From: Cinnamomum chago
Taxonomy: Eukaryota; Streptophyta; Magnoliopsida; Laurales; Lauraceae
Direction: 5' to 3'
Assembly (NCBI GenBank): GCA_038049695.1
Contig: CP142451.1
Location: 44,589,001-44,653,000 of the forward strand
Length of the DNA: 64,000 nt
Shown: piece after piece, positions 1 to 11,599 of the stretch
Position numbering within the stretch: the first letter of the stretch is position 1
Layout: every line of letters begins with the position of its first letter
Made by a program: the position numbers and the translations under genes
Notes under the pieces: model-generated
Databases searched by the model: none
Told to the model about the DNA's origin: nothing
What the model saw: the letters and a program-made list of their open reading frames with translations, nothing else

Positions 1-1762
1 CCTCTATGGAGAGAAGTTCGAGGTCCACTCCGATCACCGCAGTTTACAATATTTATTTTCTCAGAAGGAATTGAACATGAGGCCCGGATTGATGGAATAT
101 ATCAACGATTACGATTTTCCAATCAAGTACCACCCGGGGAAAGCTAATGTAGTTGCCGATGCCTTGAGCAGAAAATTAGTAGGCTTGACAAATCTAAGTG
201 GCACTTGTATTTTTGAGCAATTTGAAGAGTTGAGCATAGACCTACAGCCACTAAGGAAGGGTGTACTATTAGCTAACATGTCAATGTTAGAGCCTTCTTT
301 CGTTCAGAAGATCAAAGGCAATTAGTTGCAAGATCCAAAGTTGGCCAAGATTTCAGAGCACATAGCAGAACGTCCTGACTTCCGTATTGTTGATGGAGTT
401 TTGTACTACCGTGACCGTTTGTGTGTGCCTAACATTGAAGATTTGAGGAATGACATCATGACCGAGGCTCACAGCACGAAGTACTCTATACATCCAGGTA
501 GCACAAAGATGTATCAGAATTTGAAGGGTAGATTTTGGTGGAATAACATGAAGAGAGAGATTGCAACGTTTGTCTCGCGTTGCATGAATTGCCAGTTGAT
601 TAAGGCAGAACCCCAGAGGCCTCCAGGACTGTTACAGCCGTTAGAGATCCCGGAATGGAAATGGGAGCACATTACCATTGATTTTATTTCGGGACTACCG
701 AGGACCAGTAGAGGTAACGATGAGATATGGGTCATTGTGGACCGTCTCACCAAGTCAGCTCACTTCATTCCTATGAGGACAGGGAAAAAGATGCACATGC
801 TACCTTTGGTAGAGTTGTTTGTCAACGAGATTGTCAGTCAACATGGACAGCCAGTCTCTATCACATCCGACAGAGACAGCAGATTCGTCTCGAGGTTTTG
901 GAAGACACTACATGAGTCTATGGGTATGAAACTATAGTTCAGCACGACTTATCACCCTCAGACAGATGGCCAGTCAGAGAGGACAATTTAGACTCTCGAG
1001 GATATGCTCCATGCTTGTGTGTTAGATTTTAAGACTCAATGGGATGAGACTCTACCGTTGTGTGAGTTTGCTTACAACAATAGCTACCACTCGAGCATTG
1101 GGATGGCGCCTTTTGAGGCTTTGTATGGCAGAAGATGTAGGACACCTGTATGTTGGGAAAAAGTCGGCATTCGCAGTTTCCATGGACCGACTATTGTAAG
1201 TGAGACCAGCGACAAGATCAAGTTGATTCAAGAACATCTGAAAGTGTCCCGGAGTAGACAGAAAAGCTATGTAGATTATCACCGAAGGGATTTACGGTTC
1301 CAAGAAGGAGATAAGGTTTTCCTGAAAGTGTCACCTACGAGAGGAACATTGAGATTTGGACAGAAGGGCAAGCTATCACGGAGATACATTGGACCATATG
1401 ACATTGTGAGCAAGATCGGTGATGTGGCATATAGATTAGCCTTACCACCCGAGCTATCCGGCGTACATAACGTCTTTCACATGTCTATGTTGAAGAAGTA
1501 CGTCCCTGACCCTTTGCATGTACTTCGGCATGAACCTTTGGAAATCAGAGAAGATACTACCTATGTTGAGAAGCCCGTACAGATCATTGATACGAAGGGA
1601 CAAGAGTTAAGGACACAGACTATTCAGTGGGTAAAAGTACTATGGGAGAATCACGGACCGGAAGAGGCAACGTGGGAATTACGAGATCAAGTGCAGAAGA
1701 AGTATCCACATCTACTACCAGAGGTCAGTTTTAAATTTCATTTGGAGGACCAAATGACCTAA
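1..1762 (+). pseudogene. Ty3/gypsy chromovirus pol, 3' part: RNase H tail, integrase, C-terminal tail
   Basis: This is the distal half of a Tekay/Del-like gypsy polyprotein entering from the left edge. Residues near 20-180 match the end of RNase H ([27 protein letters not shown]). The integrase follows: an HHCC zinc finger at about 467-595, then catalytic Asp at 680-682, Asp at 869-871 and Glu at 977-979, giving a D-D-35-E spacing for the last pair. The distal part has the IGPYDIVSKIGDVAYRLALP and FHMSMLKKYV motifs and ends with a chromodomain-like tail (EEATWELRD...). One frame is kept throughout but is broken by three TAG stops at 323-325, 935-937 and 989-991, so the copy cannot make integrase. 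It stops at TAA 1760-1762, 11 bases before its 3' LTR. Element family is certain; clade assignment is by motif memory. Confidence 0.93.
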
Positions 1763-1773
1763 GGGGTGGAGGA
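1761..1773 (+). promoter_or_regulatory. Polypurine tract of the gypsy element
   Basis: AAGGGGTGGAGGA lies directly between the pol stop codon and the LTR start TGTGAGACCCCGACC. This is the expected site of plus-strand DNA priming. The same arrangement, with the same HLEDQM coding end, is seen on the other strand at 62585-62625. Confidence 0.85.
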
Positions 1774-2528
1774 TGTGAGACCCCGACCCGAGAGAACCCG
1801 ATTAGTGTTAATTAAGTCATGTGTTAGTCTTAAGCGTGATTAGTAGTTTTTGACTAAGTTGGTTTTGGAATAGCTTTTGATATAGTTTTGGAAAATTTGG
1901 AGTGCTTTGGTGACTTGTGGGGCCCTTTGGGGGTTCCTTTTTGTGACTTTGCATTTACTTAGGGGATTTTCCGGAATTGTATTGATTTGTGTTTTATCCC
2001 ATTTTGTTTATCTTGTTAATCCCTACAACTTTTATGTTGATACCATGCCTGTCCGAGATCTCGAAACCCGATTTCCTAGCCTTGAGGGCAAAACAGTCTT
2101 TTGACACTAAATCTGTACCCAAAACTTGATATCCCCGAAACCCGCAAAACATATACTTTTTAGAAACTAGATATTTCGTTGATCATTTCTTCCTTCTTCG
2201 TCAAATTCATCCGAGATCCCGATAGACATGATTTCAGCCCAATGAGATTATTAATAGTGGAGCCCACTCCCCACTTGTTTATAAAGAAACCTTTCTCCCT
2301 CATTTCCCTTTTTCCAGCCCAAACCAAACACCAAGCTAGGGTTTCCCTTTCTTCTTCTTCTTATTGCTTCTCCATCCTCAATCCACTCCCAAACTTGAAC
2401 CAATAGGAGATTTAAGGCCATCATCTTCTTCATCTCTTTGAGAGCTCTCTCTTAATAGCATTTATGGAGAAAACCACCTACTCCAAGACCTCATTGCGAA
2501 CTAACCTAGCATTTTGAAGAACTCCCAT

Positions 2529-2664
2529 GTAAGTAATCTTTCCTCTCTTTTGATATTGTGTTCTCCTAGCCTAAGAGAATCTCCATTTCCGTTGTGGAAG
2601 CTTCTTCCTCCCCATTCCATGTTTGACTCTTTTAGGGTTTTGTTTTGGGGGTTTTTGCTTGTAG
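2529..2664 (+). other. Intron-like segment in LTR-A leader
   Basis: It starts GTAAGTAATC after CCCAT, about 245 bases below the TATA box, and ends in a pyrimidine-rich run GGTTTTTGCTTGTAG. The position and ends match segments in five other gypsy LTRs in this window, one of which has a sister copy lacking exactly this interval. Splicing is inferred, not seen. Confidence 0.6.
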
Positions 2665-3128
2665 CTTGGACTTTTGACTTGGAAGGCTTGATTAGAGCTT
2701 GATTTGCTTATTAGAGACCAAAGGGAAGTGGATGATTTGATTTTTATGAGCTTTCAATGATTCTATGAGAAATGGGATTTATTGTCTTGTTTTTCACTCT
2801 TGCCTATTTAATGCATTGTCTTGAAATAAATGTCCATGAAAGAACCCTGATAGTGTATTTGTTGTCATAGAGATGTATTGGTTCATAGCATTTAATTTTC
2901 TTTTGCTTTATCTCAAATGTACTCTTGTGTGTAGTGATTTACATCCCTCTTTTCCTTGTTTTTGGATGCGATATGTTGGAGGAGGTTAGAATGGATGTTG
3001 TTGGAAAATTGATGTTGATTTGGATGAAGTTTTGAACCCCTCTGTTGGTGTATACAAAGGAGCTAAAAGGGATTGAAAAAGGAAAAGAAAAAGAGGAGAA
3101 GAACTGTCCTGTAATCAGTTTCGGGATA

Positions 3129-3403
3129 GTTCGCTCGAGCGAACTGTCCAGAAAAGGATTCGTGCCATTCCAGTGGACAGTTCGCTCGAGCGGACCCTTT
3201 GTCGCTAGAGCGAACCCTCCCAGAACTCGTTCCAGAGAGTGGTTAGTTCGAGTGAACTGAATCTTCGCTCGAGCCAACCACCTACTGGATGAGTTCGCTC
3301 GAGCGACCTCACATTTGCTCGAGCAAATCCACCCAGACAACCATTCCAGAGAACTCACCGCTCGAGCGAACCCATAGTCCGCTCGAGCAATGGGTACAGT
3401 TCA
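3129..3403. repeat. CTCGAG palindrome array in LTR-A
   Basis: The first unit, 3129-3144, is a perfect 16-bp palindrome (GTTCGCTCGAGCGAAC). With a near-copy at 3180-3195 it forms a larger hairpin whose 21-bp arms, including ACTGTCC/GGACAGT, enclose a loop of about 26 bases. Further variants with a CTCGAG or close core follow to 3403. It lies in the transcribed part of the LTR, about 0.5 kb below the intron-like segment. Confidence 0.85.
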
Positions 3404-4343
3404 CCAAGGACTGTTTTGGGAGCAATAATGAAATGTCTAAATGTCTAAGAAAGGTCTGTTGAGAGCCCTATTGCAATGAGAAGAACCGTTCCTATGTTTG
3501 AACATCCATTCATGAAGAAAACCACATCACAAAGATTTCATTGATGTCTTGAAAATCCAAAGTGTATAAGGACCCCAGAATATCCCCAAACTCAAGGAGT
3601 ACCAAGTTTTTATCGATTTAGGCATACGGGACCCCTATTCACTTTGAACAAATCTTGAACCCGAAACTTCGATTATTTATTGTACCTTACGGTTTTCGAG
3701 ATTTATACTACATGACTTGTTTTCCGAAAGCATTGAAGTTACACTAGTAACAGTTACTTGTCCCAAACTGTATTGCCCGACATGAAATGACAGTTATGCC
3801 TTTGAGCATCCCCGTCTCGCCCGTTTATTTACTTGCACTTGATTTACTTGTACATCTCTCGACTTATTTTTTAGACATATGAGTCGGTACCACTAAGCTT
3901 AGATAACCTCGTTGGTCTGATCTACTGACTTGGAGATCCCCCTCTTGTCCCGCCAGCTTCAGTTTGGATCCCACTACTCGGTTATTGCCATGGTCTTGTC
4001 CCGATGCCGCAGATTACTACTGTGGTTCCCGATGCCCGGCTCGCTACCGTGGTCATGTATAGTATATTATATGTATATGTATATTTCGTTGTACCTCCTC
4101 ACTATGGTGACTGAGGTCAACGCCTTGATCTTGCTCTGTCACTTCGGTGATAGAGGATTTAGCTATGTGTGGTTGCCTTCTTGCTTGTTTCCCGATTTCC
4201 TTGGATACCCATACAGGTTTTACACTGTGCTTATGTTTTCATTAAATGATTTGATTCTTTTATGAAGTTATTGATCGAGCAGGTTTAAATGCTTTTAAAG
4301 GTAAATGTATTTATTATTGAATTGTTATGTCTTTTCACCAATT

Positions 4344-4365
4344 TGCCAAACTGTCGTGTTTGACC
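4344..4365 (+). other. Conserved LTR hairpin box (CAAAC / GTTTG)
   Basis: The stem CAAAC (4347-4351) pairs with GTTTG (4358-4362) around loop TGTCGT. The equivalent box at 24189-24204 reads CAGAC-CGTCGT-GTCTG and at 44740-44755 CAAAC-CATCGT-GTTTG, so both sides of the stem change together. Confidence 0.65.
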
Positions 4366-4396
4366 CACTCTTTGGTACTCAAGTCCTGTTGCCGGT

Positions 4397-4474
4397 TACC
4401 TTGAGGAGGAGCCAGAGGAGGAGGTCGGTGAACCGCAGCGCTTACTTGAGTGGCGTGCTGATGATGTCGTGTAG
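4397..4474 (+). other. Short acidic reading frame near LTR-A 3' end
   Basis: Twenty-five codons read YLEEEPEEEVGEPQ... and end EWRADDVV-stop. The matching place in the LTR at 39899 (44792-44869) reads TFEEER-stop-EEACEP...EWQPDDVI-stop, and the old LTR remnant at 29862-29970 ends KWDAGDDFGAV-stop. No start codon is present here. It may be a spliced exon or a relic; expression is unproven. Confidence 0.4.
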
Positions 4475-4887
4475 ACATTTGATTGCTAGGAGAGACATAA
4501 TATTTTGGGAACGTTTAACCATTCTTTGGGGATTGGTATTTTGTTTATATTGGCCTTTGTTGGCCTCTATTTTTGGGAATGTAATTAAATGATCTTTTGT
4601 ATAAACTTTAACTTACTTTTGGGAAACATGCTAATGATCATTGTTCATTCTGATACAGTATTATACTTGTGTTATTGACTATATGACTAGAGATGGTTTG
4701 AATACTTGATTTGCTACACGCTTTCGCACTTAATAGAAATGTTCATATATGATTGTGATATCCTCACCGCGGACACCTGTGGGATATTAAATAAATGTAC
4801 GCACCTTATACTCATCACCTAACATCTCACACAATCAATAGTCCCGATCCCGGATTGGTTCGATAGACCTGGTCCTGGGTCGCAACA

Positions 4888-5560
4888 CTCGGCAAGGGCC
4901 TCAGCTCGGTGACAGCACCAGCTCAGCAGAAAGTCAGCTCGGTGACAGCACCAGCATGGAAGAGACTACAGCTCGGTTACAGAACCAGCTGCGCAAAATG
5001 CCACAGTTACAAAACTCAGCAAGAGACTAAAGCTCGGTTATAGAACCAGCTATACAACACCTAGTTATAGAACTTGGTGGTTTCATCCCGGTTACAGAAC
5101 CAGCTGTATAGCGCCTAGTTATGGAACTCGACCAAAATCTCGGCACGGTTGTGGAACCAGCCAACTTGGTCACGCGACCAAACGCGCAACGCGCCAGGTT
5201 ATGGAACTTGGCGGCTATCCTAGTTCGGTTATGGAACCAACTATGCAATTGAAGAACTTAATGGCTTCCTATCAGAATCTAGTTCGGTCACAGAACCAGC
5301 TAAAGTTTCCTATCTCCAAAGATACAGGTACTTCTTAAAGTTATTGAACTAAAGTACAATTGGAATTCCGGTTGCTGAACCAATTTCAATTATTCTAAGC
5401 CACTTCTGGTTGTGGAACCAAAGTCTTTTTCCCAATGGTTGTTCAGTTCCGGTTACTGAACCGAGCTCAACTACTTGGTCAAAAAAGGCTGACATCTATG
5501 ATAAAAGCCTAGTTATGGAACTAAGGACAAGCGCATGTTTGTTATAAAGAAAAGAGAAGG
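4888..5560. repeat. Array of 21-nt hairpin units in Tat-like internal region
   Basis: A dozen or so imperfect units follow the pattern AGCT-CGGTT-acag-AACC-AGCT, for example 4970-4990, 5031-5051, 5088-5105, 5220-5245 and 5279-5304. Each can fold on itself. The fourth stem pair varies while keeping pairing (GGTT/AACC here, GGTG/CACC at 4915-4955, GGTA/TACC in the Tat LTR at 28085). The array lies just beyond the 3' end of the antisense gene. No protein-coding signal was seen in it. Confidence 0.75.
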
Positions 5561-5664
5561 CAAGTATGAATGAAAAATTCTATTCATTGATTGAAAAATA
5601 CTTTACAAAGCTCTGTACATTTTTCCATTACAAAAAGAAAAAAGAAGAGTACATCCAAAAAGCT

Positions 5665-5812
5665 TCATGAAGCAGTAGCCTCTACGTTGACATCAAAAGG
5701 CTCAGTCGTGGTAGCTTGGGGAGTAGCCTCAGGTAGAATCGGAAAAGCTTCTGCAGCGACCTCAGCAGTGGGGGCAGAACTCGGCTCAGGCTCAGGGCGA
5801 GAAAACTTGGGC
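5665..5812 (-). pseudogene. C-terminal piece of the Tat-like antisense gene
   Basis: The minus-strand frame reads an acidic, proline/alanine-rich tail (PKFSRPEPEPSSAPTAEVAA ...) and ends FDVNVEATAS-stop at 5665-5667. It is separated from the next upstream piece (16751) by the copia solo LTR, whose AGGTC target duplication marks the break. The frame is one base out of step with the coiled-coil segment across the junction, so either a small indel or a missed intron lies between. Confidence 0.6.
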
Positions 5813-5937
5813 AGGTCTGTTAGTTTTATGGTCTCAATACTAGTATATGATGAATAAATTGATTAATTTCTTTATTTATCAATATATATATTATTGCTTT
5901 CCCTTCATGACATGAATGGTGTTTTATTACTTGTTTG

Positions 5938-7698
5938 TGTTGGAATATAGGTGGGCCTTCCAGACAGGTTTCAAAACTTTTGACCCACTTAATGCAGGGA
6001 TCAATTGTCTAGAATGCAACAAACCCAATCCAGGATGCAATTTCCTCAATCTCATAGCCATGTACAGCAGCAACTACTATCTAGAAGATAGAAAACAGGA
6101 CATAAACATGCTCCCACGAAATACACAACATACAAGGATGTAGATATACCTTTGGAGCTTTGTTGTGCTCTAATGGAGGATTTGATTTCTTTACTTTGGT
6201 GATGAACAACTTCACAATCCAAATCAGAATCTTCAACTCCTTTTGATCTTCCAACGCTATGTCCCGTATTAGATCTCTTTTCTCAAGAAGATGGTGGAAT
6301 CCTCAAGAGAAAACCCTACTAGTAACTCTAAGGAACCAAAGGTGAAAGAGAGGGGAACTTTGAGAGGAAGAAGACTTGTACAACTCTTGCACAAGGGGCT
6401 GAAAAGTGCTCTATTAATTATGCATGAATTTGAGAGGAGTATTCCTCTATTTATAGCCCTCCATAACTCCTCTTTTCCTATTTGAAATAGAAGTTTAACT
6501 CCCATTACAAATTAGTAAACATCTCCCTTACTAATTGCCATAGAAGTCTCACTTCTACAACTATTAGTAGCTTTCTCCTTTCTAATTAAAATAGAAGTCC
6601 TACTTCCATTAATAATTAGTAGATTACCATTACCACTATTAGAAGTCTCACTTCAAATAGAAATAGTAACCTTCCTTTTAGTAGTTCAAGTAGAATTAGT
6701 ATCTTTCTAATATATTGGGCTAGCGTGGGGACCACTAGGGATTCCTTAGAAAGCTGGCTCCAACTGGGACACGCGGCCCCACATTTCATGTGCAATCCGG
6801 GCCCACAGTTAATTGCAAATAACTCCACTATATAAATGCAATTGCACTCCAGTCTTAGGAATATATTTCAATGAAGACCCTAAACTTCCACAGTACCACA
6901 AGTAGGCCCCTCCATCTATATCCATGGATCAAATGGACCTGTCCACCAAATTAGATCCATATCTTATTATCCTTGAGCCCCAATTAATTATAGTGATCAT
7001 TTAGTACCGATCCAATTAACTCTTAATTGGAATGAGTGCGCACTTACCAATGATAAATCCATTAATTGGCACAAGGGGATATTAGAGATAGATTCCATCT
7101 TGACCATTAAATATTCCCACAGCTCTACTACCATGTACCCAAATCACCGAGGTGTTGACCTACAATTGGCCTCACTCATTGGTGACTCAAAGCATATGAA
7201 TAGATAGAAACTTGAGTTCATTAATGTCTCAGGATTATGAGCCTATTGCTAGGGAATTATGAGAGCAGACCTTAAAATAAAGACAGTGTATATAAGGTGT
7301 TTCTCATGGTCCTTCAATACATCCAATGTACCAGCATCATGATCCAGAATCTTACATTCTGATGATCGAGATAAATCACACTATCTCATAGTGATCAAAA
7401 TGCTGCAACCTTGTCAAATGAGATGTCCAATCTCATCACTGGTTGTGAAGATAATTTAAGTATAAGATATGTAATACATATCTCCTGTATGTGGATCTCA
7501 TCCATACACATGTATTACATCTAGTATACTTTTGGACTCCGGTTCATCTAATGAACCATTATGTCATTTGTATTAGTTATGTGCAAGTATATAAAACACC
7601 ATTCATCTCATGAAAGGAAAAGCAAGATTATATTGATAAATAAAGAAATTAATCAATCTATTCATCATATACTGGTATTGAGACCATAAAATCTAACA
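5938..7698 (-). repeat. 3' LTR of the copia element
   Basis: On the minus strand it starts TGTTAGATTTTATGG at 7698 and ends CCTATATTCCAACA at 5938. A TATA-like CTATAAATAG lies near 6449-6458 on the minus strand. Confidence 0.92.
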
Positions 7699-7712
7699 AT
7701 CTCCCACTTGGG
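7699..7712 (-). promoter_or_regulatory. Copia polypurine tract
   Basis: On the minus strand the purine-rich CCAAGTGGGAGAT abuts the 3' LTR start and follows the pol stop codon (TGA, 7714-7716) directly. Confidence 0.75.
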
Positions 7713-7713
7713 C

Positions 7714-9300
7714 TCAATGCCAGTCAGGGTTGCATCTCATGCCCATCCCATCTACATGTTGCTCAAAAACTTTGGTAGTCAAAGGCTTAGTAAAGGGATC
7801 TCCCAGATTGTCTGCAGAGTTTATCTAGGTGATAGCAGTATCACCTCTCTGCACAATCTTTCCGACCATGTGTAACTACCTCTGTACATGTTTTTGGCTC
7901 CTGGGTTCCTTGGACTTATTGACTGCCCTGCTGTTATCACAGTAAACTGTGAGTGGTTGTCTTGCCAAAAATACCACTCCAAGTTCCTTAAGGTATCTTT
8001 TGAGCCAATCTGCTTCTTTAGTTGCTTCTCAAGCAGCTATAGCATAAACACATACCCAGAAGTTGATATCTTGGAATCCTTATCTGACATTAGGTCAGAA
8101 TATGTGTAACCGACTGGAATCAACTCATTATTGCTATAAATCAACCTGTAATCTCTAGTCCTTCTCAAGGATTTGAGAACACATCTTACAGTAGTCCAAT
8201 GGTTAGGACCTGGGTTTGACTGATATCTGCTGACTAAGCCCAATGCATCACCGATATCCGGTATAGTATATAGCATAGCATACATGAGGCTACCAACACC
8301 CGAAGCGTATGGTATCCACCTCATCTGCTCCTTTTCCTCAGGTGTCTTGGGACACTGATTCTTGGAAAGGTGCACTCCATGCCTGAAAGGTGTAATACCC
8401 TTCTTGGAGTCTTGCATAGCAAACCGTACGAATATCTTATCTATGTATGCATATTGGGATAAGCCTATCATCCTATTTATCCGGTCTCAATGGAGTTTGA
8501 TCCCTAGGATGCGACTGGCTTCTCCCATGTCCTTCATATCAAAAGTCTTAGCCAACTAAACCTTTTACTGTTGACAACATCCATATACCACTCTCTAGGA
8601 GAAGGATGTCGTCGATTAGAAAAATTACCCTGCCTCCCTTACTTTTCATGTACACCCATGACTTATTCGGATTTTGACAAAAATCAACTGACATGATTGC
8701 TTAGTCAAAACGAATGTTCTAGTTTCGGGATACCTGCTTCAGTCCGTAAATGAACTTCTGCAGCTTGCAAACTCTTTGCTTTTGGTTGTTTAGCTATAAA
8801 ACCGTCTGGCTGCATCATATAGATGTCTTCCTCAAGATGGCCGTTGAGAAACGCCGTCTCGACATCCATTTGCCAAATCTCGTAATCGAGATGAGCCACA
8901 ATGGATAAGAGTATCCTGATGGACTTGAGCATGGCTACCAGTGAGAAGGTTTTCTCATAATCGATATCTTCTTTCTGAGTATATCCTTTCGCAACAAACC
9001 TGACCTTTAAAGGTCTCAACTCTTCCATCCGGTTCTCTGTTTCTCTTGTAGACTCACTTGCACCCAATAAGTTAGATATTGGCAGGCAAGTCCACAAGTG
9101 TCCAGACCTGATTAGAGTACATAGACTCCATATCAGCTTTCATAGTATCTTGCCAATGTCTCGAATTAATGTCATTAATTGCTTCATCATAGTTACAGGG
9201 ATCTTGTTCCTGTTCTTCCGGGACTACCTCGTAAGACTCTCCGAAGAACGAGAACCTGTCAGGGGGCCTGACTCCCACTATGACAAGGCATCGGTGTAAT
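7714..9300 (-). pseudogene. Copia reverse transcriptase and RNase H, frame-broken
   Basis: Minus-strand segments show NSRHWQDTMKADMESMYSNQ (about 9180), FVAKGYTQKEDIDYEKTFS and QMDVETAFLNGHLEEDIYM (about 8790-9020), a catalytic-loop remnant reading LIDDILL near 8600-8630 where the family has YVDD, then PYASGVGSLMYAM and VSRYQSNPG (8200-8330) and the STSGYVF start of RNase H near 8040. RNase H continues in another frame to MGMRCNPDWH-stop at 7714. Several indels split the frame and the YVDD site is altered, so no active enzyme is expected. Confidence 0.9.
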
Positions 9301-9496
9301 TACTGGGTTAGGTAAGGGCGCTTCTTCATTAGGTTCGGTCATACTAGGATTCAGAATTGTTTGCTCTTGAATTTCTTCCAAGATCACCTTTTTCTAAAGG
9401 TTTCCGGTCTATCATATAATCTTCCTCCAGAAAAACCGCATTAGTGCTCACCATCACTTTCTGCTTTCTGGGATTATAGAATAACCAACCTTTATT

Positions 9497-10340
9497 TCAT
9501 TTAGGATATCCTACAAACTTGCATACTTCCAACTTCGTTTCCAACTGATCCGTCTTAACCTTTAGCACATGTGCTAGACAACCCCAAATGTGTAAATGTT
9601 GTAGACTAGGCTTTCGCCCAGACCACAACTCCCGGGGAGTCTTAGGTACAGACTTAGATGGTAAGAGGTTTAGTATGTACATTGCAGTATCCAAGGCATA
9701 TCCCCAAAAGGATATAGGTAATCCTGAGAAACTCAACATAGACCTAATCATATCTAAAAGAGTCCGGTTCCTTCTTTCTGCTACTCCATTATGTTGAGGC
9801 ATACCAGGAGCAGACAACTGGGATAGAATCCCATTTTCTGATAAGTATCCCATAAAATCACCAGAGAGATATTCCCCTCCTCGATCTGATCGAAGAGTCT
9901 TGATACTTTTACCTAATTGTTTTTCCGCTTCCGCTCGAACTTTTGAACTTTTCAAAAGCCTCGGACTTGCGGTGCATAAGGTATATGTATCCATATCTTG
10001 AATAATCATCTGTGAAAGTGATGAAGTATTCATATCCTCCTCTGGCCCTGACATTAATGGGTCCACACACATCAGTATGCACTAATTCCAATAAATCTTT
10101 GGCCCTATTGCCCTTTGATGAAAAGGGTCTTTTGGTCATTTTGCCTTCCTGACAGGACTCACAGACAGGCATTGGTTCTACAACCAATGAAGGCAAGATA
10201 CCATCTTTCACTAGCCTGTCAATCCTATTTAGGTTTATATGACCTAGCCTCAAGTGCCAAAGTTTTGTTGGATTAGATGAAGGTGACTTTCTCTTTAATG
10301 ATGGTCTATTAATTGTTTCAGTATCATGTATCTCATACAT
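9497..10340 (-). pseudogene. Copia integrase (GAG-pre-integrase plus core), one frameshift
   Basis: The minus strand begins with the pre-integrase zinc finger (LWHLRLGHINLNRI ... PVCESCQEGKM, 10150-10262). The catalytic core has Asp in VHTDVCGP, Asp in [12 protein letters not shown] and Glu in [15 protein letters not shown]. The two halves are in different frames, overlapping at 9909-10072, so a frameshift lies in the core. The tail ([22 protein letters not shown]) is typical of copia. Confidence 0.92.
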
Positions 10341-10454
10341 TGTGGGATTAACAAATAAATTCCATTGATTACCTTGTCAGAATACATAAAAGTACCGTAT
10401 CTCTTTATGACAATTTCAGTACCAAGAGTAATAGAATAACTCTTATTCACCATA

Positions 10455-11569
10455 CTAAAAAACGGAAATTAAATTCTGCCGTAAAGACGATACATATAAC
10501 GTGTCTGACAAAATCAACTTAACATTTGAAAAACATAATGTAATAACTCCCACTGAAACATCCTCTGCCTTAGCATCAGATCCTAGGTTGTCAATGATTT
10601 CTCCGTCACTGAACCTCCTGGTTTCCCTGAACCCCTGCAACGAATTACATATGTGATCAGTTGCCCTGGAGTCCATACACCAAGATTCTGAAGTACCAGT
10701 TGCATAACTTACTTCAGAAATAAGTGACTCAATCATACCTGAGGTCTTCTTCTTAGACAGATATTCTGGACAATTCCTTTTCCAATGTCCTGTCTTACCA
10801 CAATGGAAACACTTTCCTTTTACTCCCGTACCTTTAGCCTTAGCCATACTACAAGTAGAACCATTCACCACCTTAGGACCCTTGATGACTGATTTCTTCT
10901 TGCTATCTCGGTCTTTGCCTTTCGGCTTGGTCCTAGCAAATGACTTTTCTGTCATGAGGGAATTTTTCTCTTTCTTCATGATTTCCTCAGTCACTACCAG
11001 CTGGCGAGAAAGCTCAGCTATGGTCATTTCCAATTTATTACAATTGATCTCGAAATGATTGAAAGAATCTGGTAGTGACTGAAGGATCATGTCGATCTGC
11101 GATTCTTTATCAATCGAAACACCCAGTGCATCTAACTCACTTAGTGCAAGACTCATTTTCAACAAATGTTTTTTGTACTGGGGTTCCCTCAGTCATCTTA
11201 ATGTTTATCAGCACCTTCATAGCAGCTTGCCTAACAGGTCTAACCTGGTCCGCAAACATCTCCTTTAAGCTCGATAGTATCGTATGCTGACTTATAGGAT
11301 TGATGTTGGTGTTGTAAAACACTAGACATGGATGCCTGTATAAAACATCTGGCTATCTCATTGTCTTTTGTCCATTCCGTGTAAAGGTCATTTTCATACT
11401 GAGGTGCATGAAGCTCAGGCTCAGGAAGGGGGGGTATGGTAAGGACATATCTGCATCCTGAAGCTGTCAGGATAATATCCAAGGTCCTTTTCCAGTCTAT
11501 AAAGTTGGATTCCATCAACTTATTCTGGTTGAGGATGGTCACAAGTGGATTGAAAGTATTTGAATTCAT
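10455..11569 (-). pseudogene. Copia gag and protease, frame-broken
   Basis: Gag starts at ATG 11567-11569 (MNSNTFNPLVTILNQNKLM) and shows LMESNFIDWKRTLDIIL near its start. A frameshift at about 11250-11300 and another at about 11150 break it. The zinc knuckle CFHCGKTGHWKRNC is intact near 10770-10812. The protease site reads WCMDSRATDHI, so the glycine of the family's DSGA motif is arginine (codon 10665-10667), a single transition that should abolish cleavage. Confidence 0.9.
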
Positions 11570-11599
11570 GCTGAAAATACTGTAGCACATAACCATACA

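Larger units (their letters stand above)
1774..4887 (+). repeat. 3' LTR of the gypsy element (3114 bp), 'LTR-A'
   Basis: It begins TGTGAGACCCCGACC after the polypurine tract and ends GGGTCGCAACA. A TATA box (TTTATAAAG) is at 2278-2286. An intron-like segment with GTAAGT and TTGTAG borders is at 2529-2664. A palindrome array is at 3129-3403, a small hairpin at 4347-4362, and a 25-codon acidic reading frame at 4397-4474. It belongs to the same broad family as the LTRs at 20859, 39899, 49222, 52432 and 54128. The 5' LTR is outside the window, so the target duplication (expected CTCGG at 4888) cannot be checked. Confidence 0.9.

Noticed and set aside
5031-5560. CRISPR-like array of short repeats
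   Set aside because: Units are variable, self-complementary and unevenly spaced, without unique spacers of constant length, and the sequence is a plant retroelement.
6291-6505. Frames of 64-78 codons duplicated at 13687-13901
   Set aside because: They lie at equivalent positions in the two copia LTRs and are duplicated with them. No family similarity was seen.
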